A DNA stretch of 37,564 bases from Bacteroidota bacterium (GCA_018829205.1 JAHJUE010000016.1:1-37564), one strand, 5' to 3'. Positions 24,561 to 33,807 are shown, counted from the stretch's first letter. Notes: a model not told the origin generated them from the sequence alone. A program made the numbers and translations.

Positions 24561-26138
24561 TCAGTCCAATGGTTTAAAAATCACTTCGCTTTTTATTTTA
24601 GTGCAATAATTTCCTTTAAATTTATTATCTGTTTCCGAGTTATCTTTTCTTGTATGGCACCCTCTTGATTCCTTGCGTTTAAGCGCAAATTGAAAAATTA
24701 ATTCAGCCAAAATTAGAAGATAATTCTTTCGTATTGAATAATATTCGTATGTTTTTAAATAAGAATTTTCTTTTAGCTTAATAAGTTCATCTATTGCATA
24801 CTCCAATGATTTTCCGTCCCTTAATATTCCCGCGTAATCGTTCAGCAGAACAGCAACCTTATTTCTTGTTTTTATATAACTTTCTTCATTGTTTTTTTTA
24901 ATTGAAAAATTATCATTAATAATTTCAACATCCGTTTTACCTAAATTATTATTAATTGCTTTTTGAACTGCTCTTTTCCCGAAGACCAAACATTCAAGAA
25001 GCGAATTGGAAGCGAGCCTATTAGCGCCGTGAATACCGTTTGCGGCAGTTTCGCCGCAGGCATATAATCCAATAATATTTGAGCTTGAATCGGAATCTGT
25101 TTTAATTCCTCCTATTGTATAATGAGCGGCGGGAGAAATTGGGAGAAGATTTTCGGGAAGATTAAATCCGAAGCTCTGCGCGTTTTTATAAATATTAGGA
25201 AAACGGGTTTCGAAATATTTTTTATCAATTTTTCTTGCGTCAAGATAAACATACTGGTTTTTCTGTTTTTTAATTTGTTCATATATTGCTTTTGAAACTA
25301 TATCTCTCGCTGCCAGTTCGGCTCTTTCGTCAATTGTTATCATAAATCTTTCAAAACTTTCGTTAAGCAGATAAGCTCCCTCGCCGCGAACAGCTTCGCT
25401 CACTAAAAATGTATTGCCGCTATCGGAATAAAATGCGGTTGGATGAAACTGCATAAACTCAAGATCAGCAATTTCGGCTCCAGCATAATACGCAAGAGCT
25501 ATTCCGTCCCCTGTTGAAACATGCGGATTAGTGGATCGTGCAAAGATACCTGATAACCCTCCGGAAGCTAAAAATATTGCCGGTGAAATAAAATTATATG
25601 TTTTGTTCTCTTTCCAGTTATAAGCCTTAGCCCCAAAGCAGGATACACCGTTGCTGAGCAATTCAAATACAAACATATTTTCATAAATATGAATATTTGT
25701 GTTTTCGCTAATTTCATTAATTACAAACTGAACTACTTTTTTACCGGTTTCGCTTCCGCCGGCATGTAGTATTCTTCTTTTCGAATGTCCGCCTTCAAGC
25801 CCCAAAAGCAGTTCATTATCCGAAGAGTCAAATTTCATCCCAAGTTTAATAAGCTCATGAATTCTTTCTTTCCCTTCGGTAACCAGTATTCTAACATTAT
25901 TTTCATTGCATAAACCTTGACCCGCAATTAATGTATCGCTAAAATGATCATCAAATGAATCGCCGCTATCCATAACAGCCGCGATTCCTCCCTGTGCCCA
26001 ATATGAACTGCTTTCCTTAATTGACGATTTTGTAAGTAGAGCTACCTTACCGTATTTTGAGGCATACATAGCCGAATAAAGTCCCGCTAACCCGCTGCCG
26101 ATTATTAGAAAATCATATTTATAAATGTTGTTTGTCAT
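24561..26138 (-). CDS. nadB: L-aspartate oxidase
   Basis: A 525-residue FAD enzyme that oxidises L-aspartate to iminoaspartate, the first step of de novo NAD synthesis. The dinucleotide-binding glycines are in G-S-G-L-A-G (14-19). The substrate-site segments A-Q-G-G-I-A-A, Q-F-H-P-T-A, A-R-D-I-V-S and H-G-A-N-R-L-A-S-N-S are present, as is the C-terminal R-E-S-R-G-C-H motif typical of NadB (R-E-S-R-G-L-H in most). Length is close to the E. coli enzyme (540). nadA and nadC are not in the window. Its stop is only 2 bp from the stop of the convergent CHAT gene. Confidence 0.95.
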   Translation of the reverse strand: MTNNIYKYDFLIIGSGLAGLYSAMYASKYGKVALLTKSSIKESSSYWAQGGIAAVMDSGDSFDDHFSDTLIAGQGLCNENNVRILVTEGKERIHELIKLGMKFDSSDNELLLGLEGGHSKRRILHAGGSETGKKVVQFVINEISENTNIHIYENMFVFELLSNGVSCFGAKAYNWKENKTYNFISPAIFLASGGLSGIFARSTNPHVSTGDGIALAYYAGAEIADLEFMQFHPTAFYSDSGNTFLVSEAVRGEGAYLLNESFERFMITIDERAELAARDIVSKAIYEQIKKQKNQYVYLDARKIDKKYFETRFPNIYKNAQSFGFNLPENLLPISPAAHYTIGGIKTDSDSSSNIIGLYACGETAANGIHGANRLASNSLLECLVFGKRAVQKAINNNLGKTDVEIINDNFSIKKNNEESYIKTRNKVAVLLNDYAGILRDGKSLEYAIDELIKLKENSYLKTYEYYSIRKNYLLILAELIFQFALKRKESRGCHTRKDNSETDNKFKGNYCTKIKSEVIFKPLD

Positions 26139-26257
26139 ATTAATCAGCTTTCATATTTTATAGTAATTTCTGAAGCAAAGTTAACAAAATATAATTGGAA
26201 TCTAAGTTAGCAGCGAAATTAAACACAATAATTTGTAGAATTATATTGGGATTGTAA

Positions 26258-26282
26258 TTTATATATATTATTAATATATAAA
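26258..26282. repeat. AT-only inverted repeat upstream of a small gene
   Basis: TTTATATAT (26258-26266), a 7-base loop, then ATATATAAA (26274-26282), perfect 9-bp arms. It lies in the 261-bp divergent region between nadB and the 106-residue protein gene. It may be an operator or merely AT-rich DNA. A direct repeat TCTTAACA occurs nearby at 26309 and 26320. Confidence 0.4.
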
Positions 26283-26399
26283 AGCTAGAATACGGCCGTT
26301 AATACTACTCTTAACAAATTCTTAACATTTTATTAATCGTTATTTAATTAGTCCCTTCTTTCTTTTTTAAATAAATTAAAAACAAAAAGGAAGGCAAAA

Positions 26400-26720
26400 A
26401 TGGAAAATATCAATTTAGAAATAACGCTTAATCATTCCCCGTTTTATGATAATTTGCTCGTAGAACTGCAAAGCGTAACCGAACAAAAGAAAAAAATATT
26501 AAGACGCGTAAAATCAAAAGAGGAAATTGATGAAAAACTTTCTTTTACCGAAAGACAGATTTTAAAGCATCTTATGAAAAAAGAGAATGATATTTTAATG
26601 CAGCTGATTGAATTAAAAGGATGGTCTCTTAATACCATTAAAAAGAAAAACAAGTCTTTCAATTCTTTTGCTTCATATGATGAAAGAGAATATTACAGAC
26701 CGGAGTTTTTTAATTATTGA
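26400..26720 (+). CDS. Small uncharacterised helical protein
   Basis: A 106-residue protein with a good ribosome binding site (AAGGAAGG just upstream). I do not recognise it. It is mostly charged and helical, with a probable coiled-coil between about 22 and 75 and a tyrosine/phenylalanine-rich tail (Y-D-E-R-E-Y-Y-R-P-E-F-F-N-Y). No signal peptide or membrane helix is present. A chaperone-like or regulatory role is possible but not supported by any motif. It is convergent with the 96-residue protein gene, with an octamer array between them. Confidence 0.65.
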   Translation: MENINLEITLNHSPFYDNLLVELQSVTEQKKKILRRVKSKEEIDEKLSFTERQILKHLMKKENDILMQLIELKGWSLNTIKKKNKSFNSFASYDEREYYRPEFFNY

Positions 26721-26740
26721 TAATAAGAAAGAAGGAAGGA

Positions 26741-26805
26741 ATGATTGATTGGTTGATTGGTTGATTGAATTACGATTCAATATCTCAATTATTCAATTAT
26801 TCTTG
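26741..26805. repeat. Degenerate 8-bp array in two inverted arms
   Basis: Between convergent genes, TTGATTGG-type octamers run forward on the left (about 26742-26769). Reverse-complement octamers (ATCTCAAT, TATTCAAT) run on the right (about 26775-26805). The centre is a perfect hairpin: ATTGAAT (26764-26770), loop TACG, ATTCAAT (26775-26781). Same style as the 6-bp two-arm array at 8222-8335. Confidence 0.7.
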
Positions 26806-26830
26806 GAAAATTATATTCTTAATATATTTT

Positions 26831-27121
26831 TCAGTTTTTGAACAATCTCTCAAATCCGTCGTACGGCATCAGTTCTTCAATGCGAAATTGAATTAAACCA
26901 TTTTTGACAAGAGGAAGATTGTTTAAGATTTCTTCGGCTAGACTTCTGCTTCCGCATTCTAAAATTAATACCGCTTCGTGACTGTCTTTGGTAAAATAAA
27001 TTTCTCTAATTAATCCTTGCTTATAATATTCCCAAACCTTTGAAGCTTCAGATTCCAAATGAGGTTCGAAATCTTTTTGAGATTTTCCACGCATTTCATT
27101 TTCTATCGCTAAAAATTTCAT
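26831..27121 (-). CDS. Dimeric alpha-beta barrel protein, muconolactone isomerase-like
   Basis: A 96-residue protein of the ferredoxin-like dimeric alpha-beta barrel type, starting M-K-F-L-A-I-E-N and containing Y-Y-K-Q-G-L-I-R-E-I-Y-F and A-V-L-I-L-E-C. This pattern is shared by muconolactone delta-isomerase-like and related small enzymes. Its start lies 3 bp after the stop of the alpha/beta hydrolase gene on the same strand, so the two are one transcription unit. No catalytic residue can be named with confidence. Confidence 0.7.
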   Translation of the reverse strand: MKFLAIENEMRGKSQKDFEPHLESEASKVWEYYKQGLIREIYFTKDSHEAVLILECGSRSLAEEILNNLPLVKNGLIQFRIEELMPYDGFERLFKN

Positions 27122-27124
27122 GTG

Positions 27125-27976
27125 TTATTTTTCCGTTATCTCGACAATTGTTTCTTCCAATATTTTATTGAACTCTTCTGTTTTTTCAAACATCGGGAAA
27201 TGCCCGCAGTTATTGATGATTTTTACTTCATATGTCGGAAGCAGTTTTTTATTTGCTTCAAAATTTGTCGGGAATAAATCGCCGTTGATAGAAATTACAG
27301 GCACGTTAATTTTAGTAAGCAGTTCAGGATTTTCATAATGGAATAAATTTTCTATCGCGCTGACTGCAACATTCTGCGGAGCTTGCGACATATCATCGGC
27401 AATTGTTTTTATCAATAATGAATCGGTTCCGGCGGGAAACATGGATTTCACAAAACCTTTTGCAGCTTCTACAAAATTATCTTTAAATGGCTGAAGGAAT
27501 TGATTTATCTGTTCTTCCGGAAATTTTTCACTTATGTTTTGATAAGTATCAATACCTATTAGAGCGATAATAGATAAAGGCGCGATTTCGTACGTTTCAA
27601 AAATAACCGCACCGCCCATTGAATGGCCGATTAAAATTACTTTATCTAACTCAAGAAAATTGATTACAGACGCAACATCTTCTCCGAACAAATTGATAGA
27701 ATAGTTTTCTCTGCCGATACCGGAAGATCCGTGTCCCGCCAAATCAACTGTTACAACTTTAAAATCATTTGTAAATTCATTTACTTGATTTTTCCAGTAA
27801 GATTTATCGCAGCTCCATCCGTGCACAAACACTAACGCAATATCACTTTCTCCTTTTACAGAATAGGTAATGTCAACCCCGTCTTTGGATTTTACTTTTC
27901 CTTCTTCGGCTTTAGCAGAATTGCAAATAAAAAATGCTATAACAAGTAATAATAAAACATGAAATAAGTTTTTCAT
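27125..27976 (-). CDS. Exported alpha/beta hydrolase
   Basis: A 283-residue hydrolase with a signal peptide (about 1-23, ending A-K-A). The alpha/beta hydrolase fold is clear: the oxyanion segment V-F-V-H-G-W (49-54), the nucleophile elbow G-H-S-M-G-G with Ser119, the acid Asp233 (I-N-G-D) and the base His259 (N-C-G-H-F). The catalytic triad is complete. It is likely an esterase or lipase-type enzyme acting in the periplasm on an unknown substrate. It is followed 3 bp later by the small alpha-beta barrel protein gene, suggesting a shared pathway. Confidence 0.9.
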   Translation of the reverse strand: MKNLFHVLLLLVIAFFICNSAKAEEGKVKSKDGVDITYSVKGESDIALVFVHGWSCDKSYWKNQVNEFTNDFKVVTVDLAGHGSSGIGRENYSINLFGEDVASVINFLELDKVILIGHSMGGAVIFETYEIAPLSIIALIGIDTYQNISEKFPEEQINQFLQPFKDNFVEAAKGFVKSMFPAGTDSLLIKTIADDMSQAPQNVAVSAIENLFHYENPELLTKINVPVISINGDLFPTNFEANKKLLPTYEVKIINNCGHFPMFEKTEEFNKILEETIVEITEK

Positions 27977-28142
27977 TTTACACTCTTATATAAAAGTAAT
28001 TAAATATTGTGTTGAAAATTTGCGAAATTAAGTGTTTTTGTCAAGTTATAACATTTTATTAAGTGGATATGCTGTCAGCTTAATTGTGCTCTAAATTATT
28101 GCTAAACAGTTTTTTATTTCTATTTTAGCTGTTGAGGTAAAT

Positions 28143-28631
28143 GTGAATATTAATCCTACAAATATTGCCGGGACTTTTGAGTATAATAGAAATAATCATG
28201 TTTGGTCAAACGCTCCCTCAAAGAAAAACTCATACGGAATTTCTATTGATATCACCGAAAAGTTTGAGCCGGGGGAAAATAATTCTTCCTCAATAAATGT
28301 CGCTAAAATTCAGCTTCAATATTCTCCAGCTGCTCCGGTTGTAAAAACAAATACGGTTTCTAAAAAAATATTTGAAACTATTCATTACAAAGATGTTTTA
28401 AAAAAAGAAACCGACGAATCACAGGTAATAGAAAAACAGGTTATTGAAAATGTTGATTTAAAACCTGCCGTTGAATCTGTAAAAGAAATCAGCAAAGGTT
28501 TTTATCTGACTGTTCCCCAAAATGATTTGAAAAAACCGGGTGAATCCGCGAAGAAAAATCAAAATAAATTAGAAGAATATAATTCGGGGGAAAAATCAAA
28601 AAAAGGCGTGCTAGTAAATCTTACTGTTTAG
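28143..28631 (+). CDS. Uncharacterised low-complexity protein
   Basis: A 162-residue protein beginning with GTG, preceded by a good ribosome binding site (TGAGGT). It is rich in lysine, glutamate, asparagine and serine, lacks a signal peptide, and looks largely disordered. I recognise no domain. Its stop overlaps the stop of the convergent gene at 28628 by a few bases. The N-terminal M-N-I-N-P-T-N-I style resembles proteins of flagellar loci, but there are no flagellar genes in the window to support that. Confidence 0.6.
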   Translation: MNINPTNIAGTFEYNRNNHVWSNAPSKKNSYGISIDITEKFEPGENNSSSINVAKIQLQYSPAAPVVKTNTVSKKIFETIHYKDVLKKETDESQVIEKQVIENVDLKPAVESVKEISKGFYLTVPQNDLKKPGESAKKNQNKLEEYNSGEKSKKGVLVNLTV

Positions 28632-28999
28632 CGGTTGTAGTAATTATCTTTTTTTGTATACAGCTTGGCTCCGTATAATCTTTTATCCCCTATCTGATTC
28701 ACAATAAAATGTTTTTCTGGTTTACCGTCAACCTCTTTAATTTCGTATCCAATAATTCCGCTTTTTAAAAGTTCGGAAAGCATTTTAAGAAATTCCTTTC
28801 TTTCTTCACTTGAAAGATCAGAAATATCCATTCTGCCTGGTTTCCCTAAATTCAGAAAGTCATTAAGTTTATCAAATGCTTTTGAGGTATTTGATATTTC
28901 AATTTTATCCGAGATTTTTTCTTTTTTGGGCAATATCTCTGCGGAAATTTTTTCTTTATCTAACTTTATTGCCGGGTTAAAATTATTCTGAATCTTCAT
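28628..28999 (-). CDS. Small protein with FlgM-like N-terminus
   Basis: A 123-residue protein. The first 50 residues (M-K-I-Q-N-N-F-N-P ... S-D-K-I-E-I-S-N-T-S-K-A-F) resemble the disordered N-terminus of FlgM-type anti-sigma-28 factors. The C-terminal half (about 60-120) is a helix rich in charged residues followed by a short strand region, and does not look like the FlgM sigma-binding part. The resemblance is weak and the call is tentative. Its 3' end overlaps that of the upstream plus-strand gene. Confidence 0.5.
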   Translation of the reverse strand: MKIQNNFNPAIKLDKEKISAEILPKKEKISDKIEISNTSKAFDKLNDFLNLGKPGRMDISDLSSEERKEFLKMLSELLKSGIIGYEIKEVDGKPEKHFIVNQIGDKRLYGAKLYTKKDNYYNR

Positions 29000-29175
29000 A
29001 CATGCATTCGTTTCTTTTAATGATTCCTTTCTTATTATCGAAATTCAATGAAATTTTTTAAGCGTAAAGCACAGCAATACTAATTACAACTTGAATATAT
29101 TATACTTGTCATAAATTGATTTTTATATTATTTTCCTGAAGTTTTAACACAATATATAAAAGACAGCGGGTGATT

Positions 29176-29505
29176 ATGAGTGAGAATCAAAAATCAAAAG
29201 AGTTTTCAGATAATGTAAAAGACAGTTTAAAAATCTTCGCAAAAGAAACCGCTTATCATGCAGGAAATGTTAAATATCTTTTTTCAAACATTTTTCATGT
29301 TGTCGTTAATTTAAGAATAAAAATTCTGGGGCTTCTGATGCTTGGAGTACCTATTTTATATTTTGATGAAGGTCAGGCTATTGTATTAAATATAGTTGAC
29401 TCGATAGCTAATAAAGGTCTTGTTGATATTTTTATTTTATTCGCGGTAGGGTCTGTTATCATTACATGGTGTTCGTTCGCATTGTATTTTATAATTTTTA
29501 AATAA
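29176..29505 (+). CDS. Small inner membrane protein, two helices
   Basis: A 109-residue protein starting at the ATG at 29176, with AGCGGGTG upstream; the frame begins two codons earlier with a GTG that lacks spacing for the site. A charged cytoplasmic head (about 1-45) precedes two membrane helices (about 47-65 and 85-107). The family is not recognised. It is convergent with the histidine kinase gene. Confidence 0.6.
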   Translation: MSENQKSKEFSDNVKDSLKIFAKETAYHAGNVKYLFSNIFHVVVNLRIKILGLLMLGVPILYFDEGQAIVLNIVDSIANKGLVDIFILFAVGSVIITWCSFALYFIIFK

Positions 29506-29523
29506 TAGAAATAAAATTACCGC

Positions 29524-32500
29524 TTAGGAATAGACGGTGTTGTGTTTATTAAATACAACTATAAACTTTGTACCTTTGCCGTATTCGCTTTCAAGATCAA
29601 TTACCGCATTATTAATTTCACAATATTTTTTAACAAGCGACAATCCTAGTCCGTTGCCCTCAAAACGGCGTGTATATCCCTGCTCTTCCTGCGAGAAAGG
29701 TGAAAAAACATCGTTAAAATATTCTTGTTTTATACCTTTGCCTGTATCAATAACTTCGGCAATAACGTGAGACTTATGAACGATTATATTAATTTTAATA
29801 AATCCTTTTTCAGTAAATTTTATCGCATTATCAATTAGATTGGCAAATATTTGCTCCACAGTATATGAATCGGCATATATAATACAGTCACTGCAGTTGC
29901 CTGCAACTTCCAGTTTAAGCCCTTTGTTTTCGGCAACTTTTCTGAACTCAATTAACAACTTCAGAATAATATCGTCGTGGATATTTATTACTTCGGGATT
30001 ATAATCATAGGTGCCCGATTGTATTTCGGACATATTTAAGATCAAATCAATTGTGCGGATAATTCTTTTACCGGCATTGCCAATACTTTTAAAACCCATA
30101 TTTAAATCTTCACTTATTTTTCCCGCAATTTCTTCTTTAAGCAAACCGGCAAAGCTTAATATGACATTGATAGGTGTTCTAATTTCGTGCGACATCTGCG
30201 CAAGAAACTCCGATTTAAGTTTATCGGTTTTCTGAAGCGCCGCTATTTCCCGTTTCTGAAGCGAAAATTTTATATACACAAACGAAAAGATTATTACGCT
30301 TAGCAGAATAAAATATATAACTATAGCCCACCATGATTTCCAAACCGGCGGTTTAATTATTATGTATAAACTTGCTCCTTTTTCATCCCATACATTATCA
30401 TTGTTTGAACCCCGTACTTTAAATAAATAATTACCCGGAGCAATGTTGCTGAAACTTGCAAAATTTCTGTTCCCTGTTGAAATCCAATCTTTGGATAAAC
30501 CCTCAATAATATATTGATACTGATTTTTACCTGGAGACGAAAAATTTAAAGAGGAAAATTCTATTGTAAATATGTTTTCATTATGGTCAAGTATAATTTC
30601 GTTTGTATATGTTATATCCTTTTTAAGAATTGAACTATTAACCGGAGAAATCTCTTTATTAAAAATTTTAAATGAAGTAATTTTTGTTTCGGGCATAAGT
30701 TCATTTTTAAATATTTTATCAGGATAAAAACTGTTTATACCATTTACTCCGCCGAAAAATATTTTCCCGTCTTTTGATTGCGCGTAAGAATTAAAATTAA
30801 ACTCATTGCTCTGGAGTCCGTTTGTAACATCATATATTGTAAATTCATTTTTTAACGGGTTAAATCTTGTTATTCCGTAATTAGTAGACATCCAAAGAAC
30901 ATTATTATTATCTTCCACAATTCCGTATACCAAATCATTTGAAAGACCTTCGGATTCTCTATATCTAACAAAAACATTTTGTTCCGGTATATATTTATTT
31001 AAACCGCCGCCTAAAGTGCAAATCCAAATATTTTTAAACGAATCTTCCAGCAAGCCGTAAATTTTATCAGAACTGATCGACTGATTATTTAAAGGATCAT
31101 TTGTAAAAGTAACCGAAGTTGAAGTTTTCTTATTAAATTTATTAAGCCCTAAAAGCGTACCAATCCATAATGATTCGCCCGTATGATCTTCAATTATGCT
31201 TGTAATAAAATCACTTTTTAATCCGCGGCTCAATGGTTTGTCTTCAAACCTGTTTATTTTATCGGTCAGTAAATCCAGTCTATTTAATCCTGCCGCTGTT
31301 CCAATCCAAAGATTCTGTTTATCAGCATATAAAAATGTGACTGTGCTGCTTGAAAGGCTCTGCTGAGTTGTTCCGGCATAAAATTTTAAAAATTCATTTT
31401 TATCAAAATCATACTTGTTTAAGCCATTTAATGTGCCAATCCAATATTTGCCTTTTGAATCTTCTGTTATTGTAAATACATTATTATTGGACAAACCTGA
31501 ATTAGCGGTTGAGAAATATTTTATAAGTTCGCCTGATTTATTATAGACACTTAATCCGTCTTCGCTGCAAATCCATAATCGATTATTTGAATCCTCAAAA
31601 ACCTGCCAAACCTCATCAGAAAGCAGTTTAAATGGCCCTTCTGTTTCGGAATTAAAGAGTTCAAATTTTTGAGTTGTTCTATCATATTTATTGATCCCGC
31701 CGCTATAAGTCCCAAGCCAGACTATATTTTGTCTATCGGTGAAAATTTTCAGAATACGGTTATTACTAATACTTCCGTTATTTCTTGAATCCTGTTTAAG
31801 ATTACCGGCAGGTTTTTTATTCTTATCTAAAATAATAATTCCGTCTTTCCAAGTACTTATCCATATTGAGGAATCGGGCATTAATTCAAAATCGGTAATT
31901 CTATCGGAGCTAAAAGATTGTCTTTCAATCAGAATATTCTTTACATCAACAAAGGTTTTCTTTTCTGAATCAAAAATTATTAGTCCGGCATCCGTTCCCA
32001 AATAAATAAAACGTTCATCTACCCATTTCATTGAATTAATATTATTCTCATTATCTATTAAATTATAACTGATATTAGGTTTATATAGTTTATAAGAATT
32101 GTTAAACTTGTTTAATTCATAAAGTCCGTAATATGAAGTGCCTATCCATAATGTTGAATCATCTTTTCCTTCAATAATATAATTTACTCTGCCGTGAGGT
32201 TTATCGAACAATAGATTTACAAATGTATTATTTTCACGGCTGTATTTATTTAATCCGCTGTTTGTACCAACCCAAAGCAACGAATCTTTATCTTCAAAAA
32301 TAAACCTGATTGTATTGTTGGAGATATCACCTTCTTTTTTCTCCGCGAAATATTTATTAAAAATTGTTGTTTGGGGATCAAATTTATTAAGTCCGACTTC
32401 CGTACCAAACCATAAATATCCGTAACTATCCGCTGCACCGCAGAATATACGATTTGAAGAAAGGCTGTTCAGAGAATCATTATAAGCGAAGTATTTTTTA

Positions 32501-32700
32501 AACTGAATTCCGTCGTAACGGTTTAATCCGTTATCCGTACAAAACCAGATAAATCCGTTTTTGTCCTGAAGTATATCATAAATCGTGCTTTGAGAAAGCC
32601 CGTCTTGAATGCTTATCCTTTCAAAAAAATATTTTTTTACGCCTGCATCAACGTTTGCGAATATTAATAGAAGTATAATAAAAGAGAGTAATTTTTTCAT
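29524..32700 (-). CDS. Two-component sensor kinase with propeller and Y_Y_Y domains
   Basis: A 1058-residue sensor. It has a signal peptide (about 1-19), then about a dozen Reg_prop (two-component regulator propeller) repeats of the I-W-x-G-T-x-x-G-L-N-K-Y type (about 25-690) forming a double periplasmic beta-propeller, a Y_Y_Y Ig-like domain (about 700-785), one membrane helix (about 792-812), a HisKA domain with the phospho-accepting His838 (M-S-H-E-I-R-T-P), and a HATPase_c domain with N, G1 (D-T-G-K-G-I) and G2 (G-N-G-L-G-L) boxes. Hybrid systems of this architecture in Bacteroidetes sense carbohydrates, but here no receiver or AraC domain is fused, so a separate response regulator, not in the window, is needed. 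Confidence 0.93.
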   Translation of the reverse strand: MKKLLSFIILLLIFANVDAGVKKYFFERISIQDGLSQSTIYDILQDKNGFIWFCTDNGLNRYDGIQFKKYFAYNDSLNSLSSNRIFCGAADSYGYLWFGTEVGLNKFDPQTTIFNKYFAEKKEGDISNNTIRFIFEDKDSLLWVGTNSGLNKYSRENNTFVNLLFDKPHGRVNYIIEGKDDSTLWIGTSYYGLYELNKFNNSYKLYKPNISYNLIDNENNINSMKWVDERFIYLGTDAGLIIFDSEKKTFVDVKNILIERQSFSSDRITDFELMPDSSIWISTWKDGIIILDKNKKPAGNLKQDSRNNGSISNNRILKIFTDRQNIVWLGTYSGGINKYDRTTQKFELFNSETEGPFKLLSDEVWQVFEDSNNRLWICSEDGLSVYNKSGELIKYFSTANSGLSNNNVFTITEDSKGKYWIGTLNGLNKYDFDKNEFLKFYAGTTQQSLSSSTVTFLYADKQNLWIGTAAGLNRLDLLTDKINRFEDKPLSRGLKSDFITSIIEDHTGESLWIGTLLGLNKFNKKTSTSVTFTNDPLNNQSISSDKIYGLLEDSFKNIWICTLGGGLNKYIPEQNVFVRYRESEGLSNDLVYGIVEDNNNVLWMSTNYGITRFNPLKNEFTIYDVTNGLQSNEFNFNSYAQSKDGKIFFGGVNGINSFYPDKIFKNELMPETKITSFKIFNKEISPVNSSILKKDITYTNEIILDHNENIFTIEFSSLNFSSPGKNQYQYIIEGLSKDWISTGNRNFASFSNIAPGNYLFKVRGSNNDNVWDEKGASLYIIIKPPVWKSWWAIVIYFILLSVIIFSFVYIKFSLQKREIAALQKTDKLKSEFLAQMSHEIRTPINVILSFAGLLKEEIAGKISEDLNMGFKSIGNAGKRIIRTIDLILNMSEIQSGTYDYNPEVINIHDDIILKLLIEFRKVAENKGLKLEVAGNCSDCIIYADSYTVEQIFANLIDNAIKFTEKGFIKINIIVHKSHVIAEVIDTGKGIKQEYFNDVFSPFSQEEQGYTRRFEGNGLGLSLVKKYCEINNAVIDLESEYGKGTKFIVVFNKHNTVYS

Positions 32701-33240
32701 AAGTTTATAATAATAATAAATTTCAGCTGTTATTATTTTTAATTACAGTTCGTTTTATAAACAGATTAAAGTCATTATTTACGCTTAAATAAATTTACAA
32801 AAATGAAACGTTAATATTTATATAACCATATTTATTATCGGATAAATAATCCGTTAATTTATATTTATTTTACTCACATTCTTAAATATCAAGTTTATTT
32901 TATAAGTAATAGTGATAATTCACAAGTAATTTATTAAAGAGATGTAAACGTTCTTTTATTTTTACTATTTATTTAATTATAACTACAATTAAAAGTGTAA
33001 TTTCATTGACCTAATTTTTCATCATTTTTATTAATTACTTATGTGTTATTTGGTGAAAATAATAGAGAGATAACTTTTATCTATTTGAAAAACAAACTCG
33101 AAGTATCAGATGAAATTATTTGGATTAAAGCTTATGTAATTATATCCAACATTATTCACGTCCTAAAAATGAAACGGACAGGCATCTGTTAAATTATTTT
33201 ATTTGTACCTTAATACTCATAAAATTAATACCGGGTTAAA
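32701..33240. other. 540-bp divergent intergenic region
   Basis: A long AT-rich stretch between the sensor kinase gene and the periplasmic protein gene. No gene was found. It contains a 12-bp exact direct repeat AAAAATGAAACG at 32799-32810 and 33165-33176, one near each end, which could be an operator pair. It also contains a short palindrome CGGAT-AAATA-ATCCG (about 32840). The promoters of both genes should lie here. Confidence 0.5.
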
Positions 33241-33807
33241 ATGAAAACTTTAAAAATCTTTTTATTATTTATTTTTATTACTTCTTTTTCTTTGCCGCAA
33301 AATGTAAAAGAAAAGAGACTTCCGCTTTTTAGAGATTTTGAATGGAATACTAACCCTGAAACAGTTAAAGATAAAGAAACTTCCCGGTATCTACAGACAT
33401 TCAGCGGTTTCGGAGTTTATGCTTTATCATATCGCGGAGAATTTTTGGGAATAAGCTCCCGCATTGATTTTTCATTTAAGGACAGTCTTTTAGTTGAAGG
33501 ATCTTACATTTTAAGATCGGATCTGTCATATAAAAATGATTTCATTAAAATTAGAGATTATTTCTCGAAACAATACGGCAAACCAAAATATTGGGCTATC
33601 CGGAAAATTAATGATGCGCCGCTTTGGATAAAAGAAACCGACTTAGGAACTTTCAGGGGTCCGGAGTTGTTTTGGGAGTTTGATGACGGTTTTATAGCAA
33701 TTCAATCATCTAAATATATTGAAGATATTACAATTACGGTTCTTTATGTATATGATAAAAAAATAAACGATTACGGAAGCGCCGATGTATTTATCATTAA
33801 TTACTAA
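33241..33807 (+). CDS. Uncharacterised periplasmic protein
   Basis: A 188-residue exported protein with a signal peptide at about 1-20. The opening of the mature part (F-R-D-F-E-W-N-T-N-P-E-T-V-K) resembles a pattern of periplasmic proteins that I know only as uncharacterised: an aromatic/Trp pair followed by Asn-Pro-Glu-Thr-Val-type residues. The rest is a mix of beta strands with many aromatic residues. No enzyme motif is visible. The DoxX-family gene begins about 30 bp after its stop, so they may be co-transcribed. Confidence 0.65.
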   Translation: MKTLKIFLLFIFITSFSLPQNVKEKRLPLFRDFEWNTNPETVKDKETSRYLQTFSGFGVYALSYRGEFLGISSRIDFSFKDSLLVEGSYILRSDLSYKNDFIKIRDYFSKQYGKPKYWAIRKINDAPLWIKETDLGTFRGPELFWEFDDGFIAIQSSKYIEDITITVLYVYDKKINDYGSADVFIINY

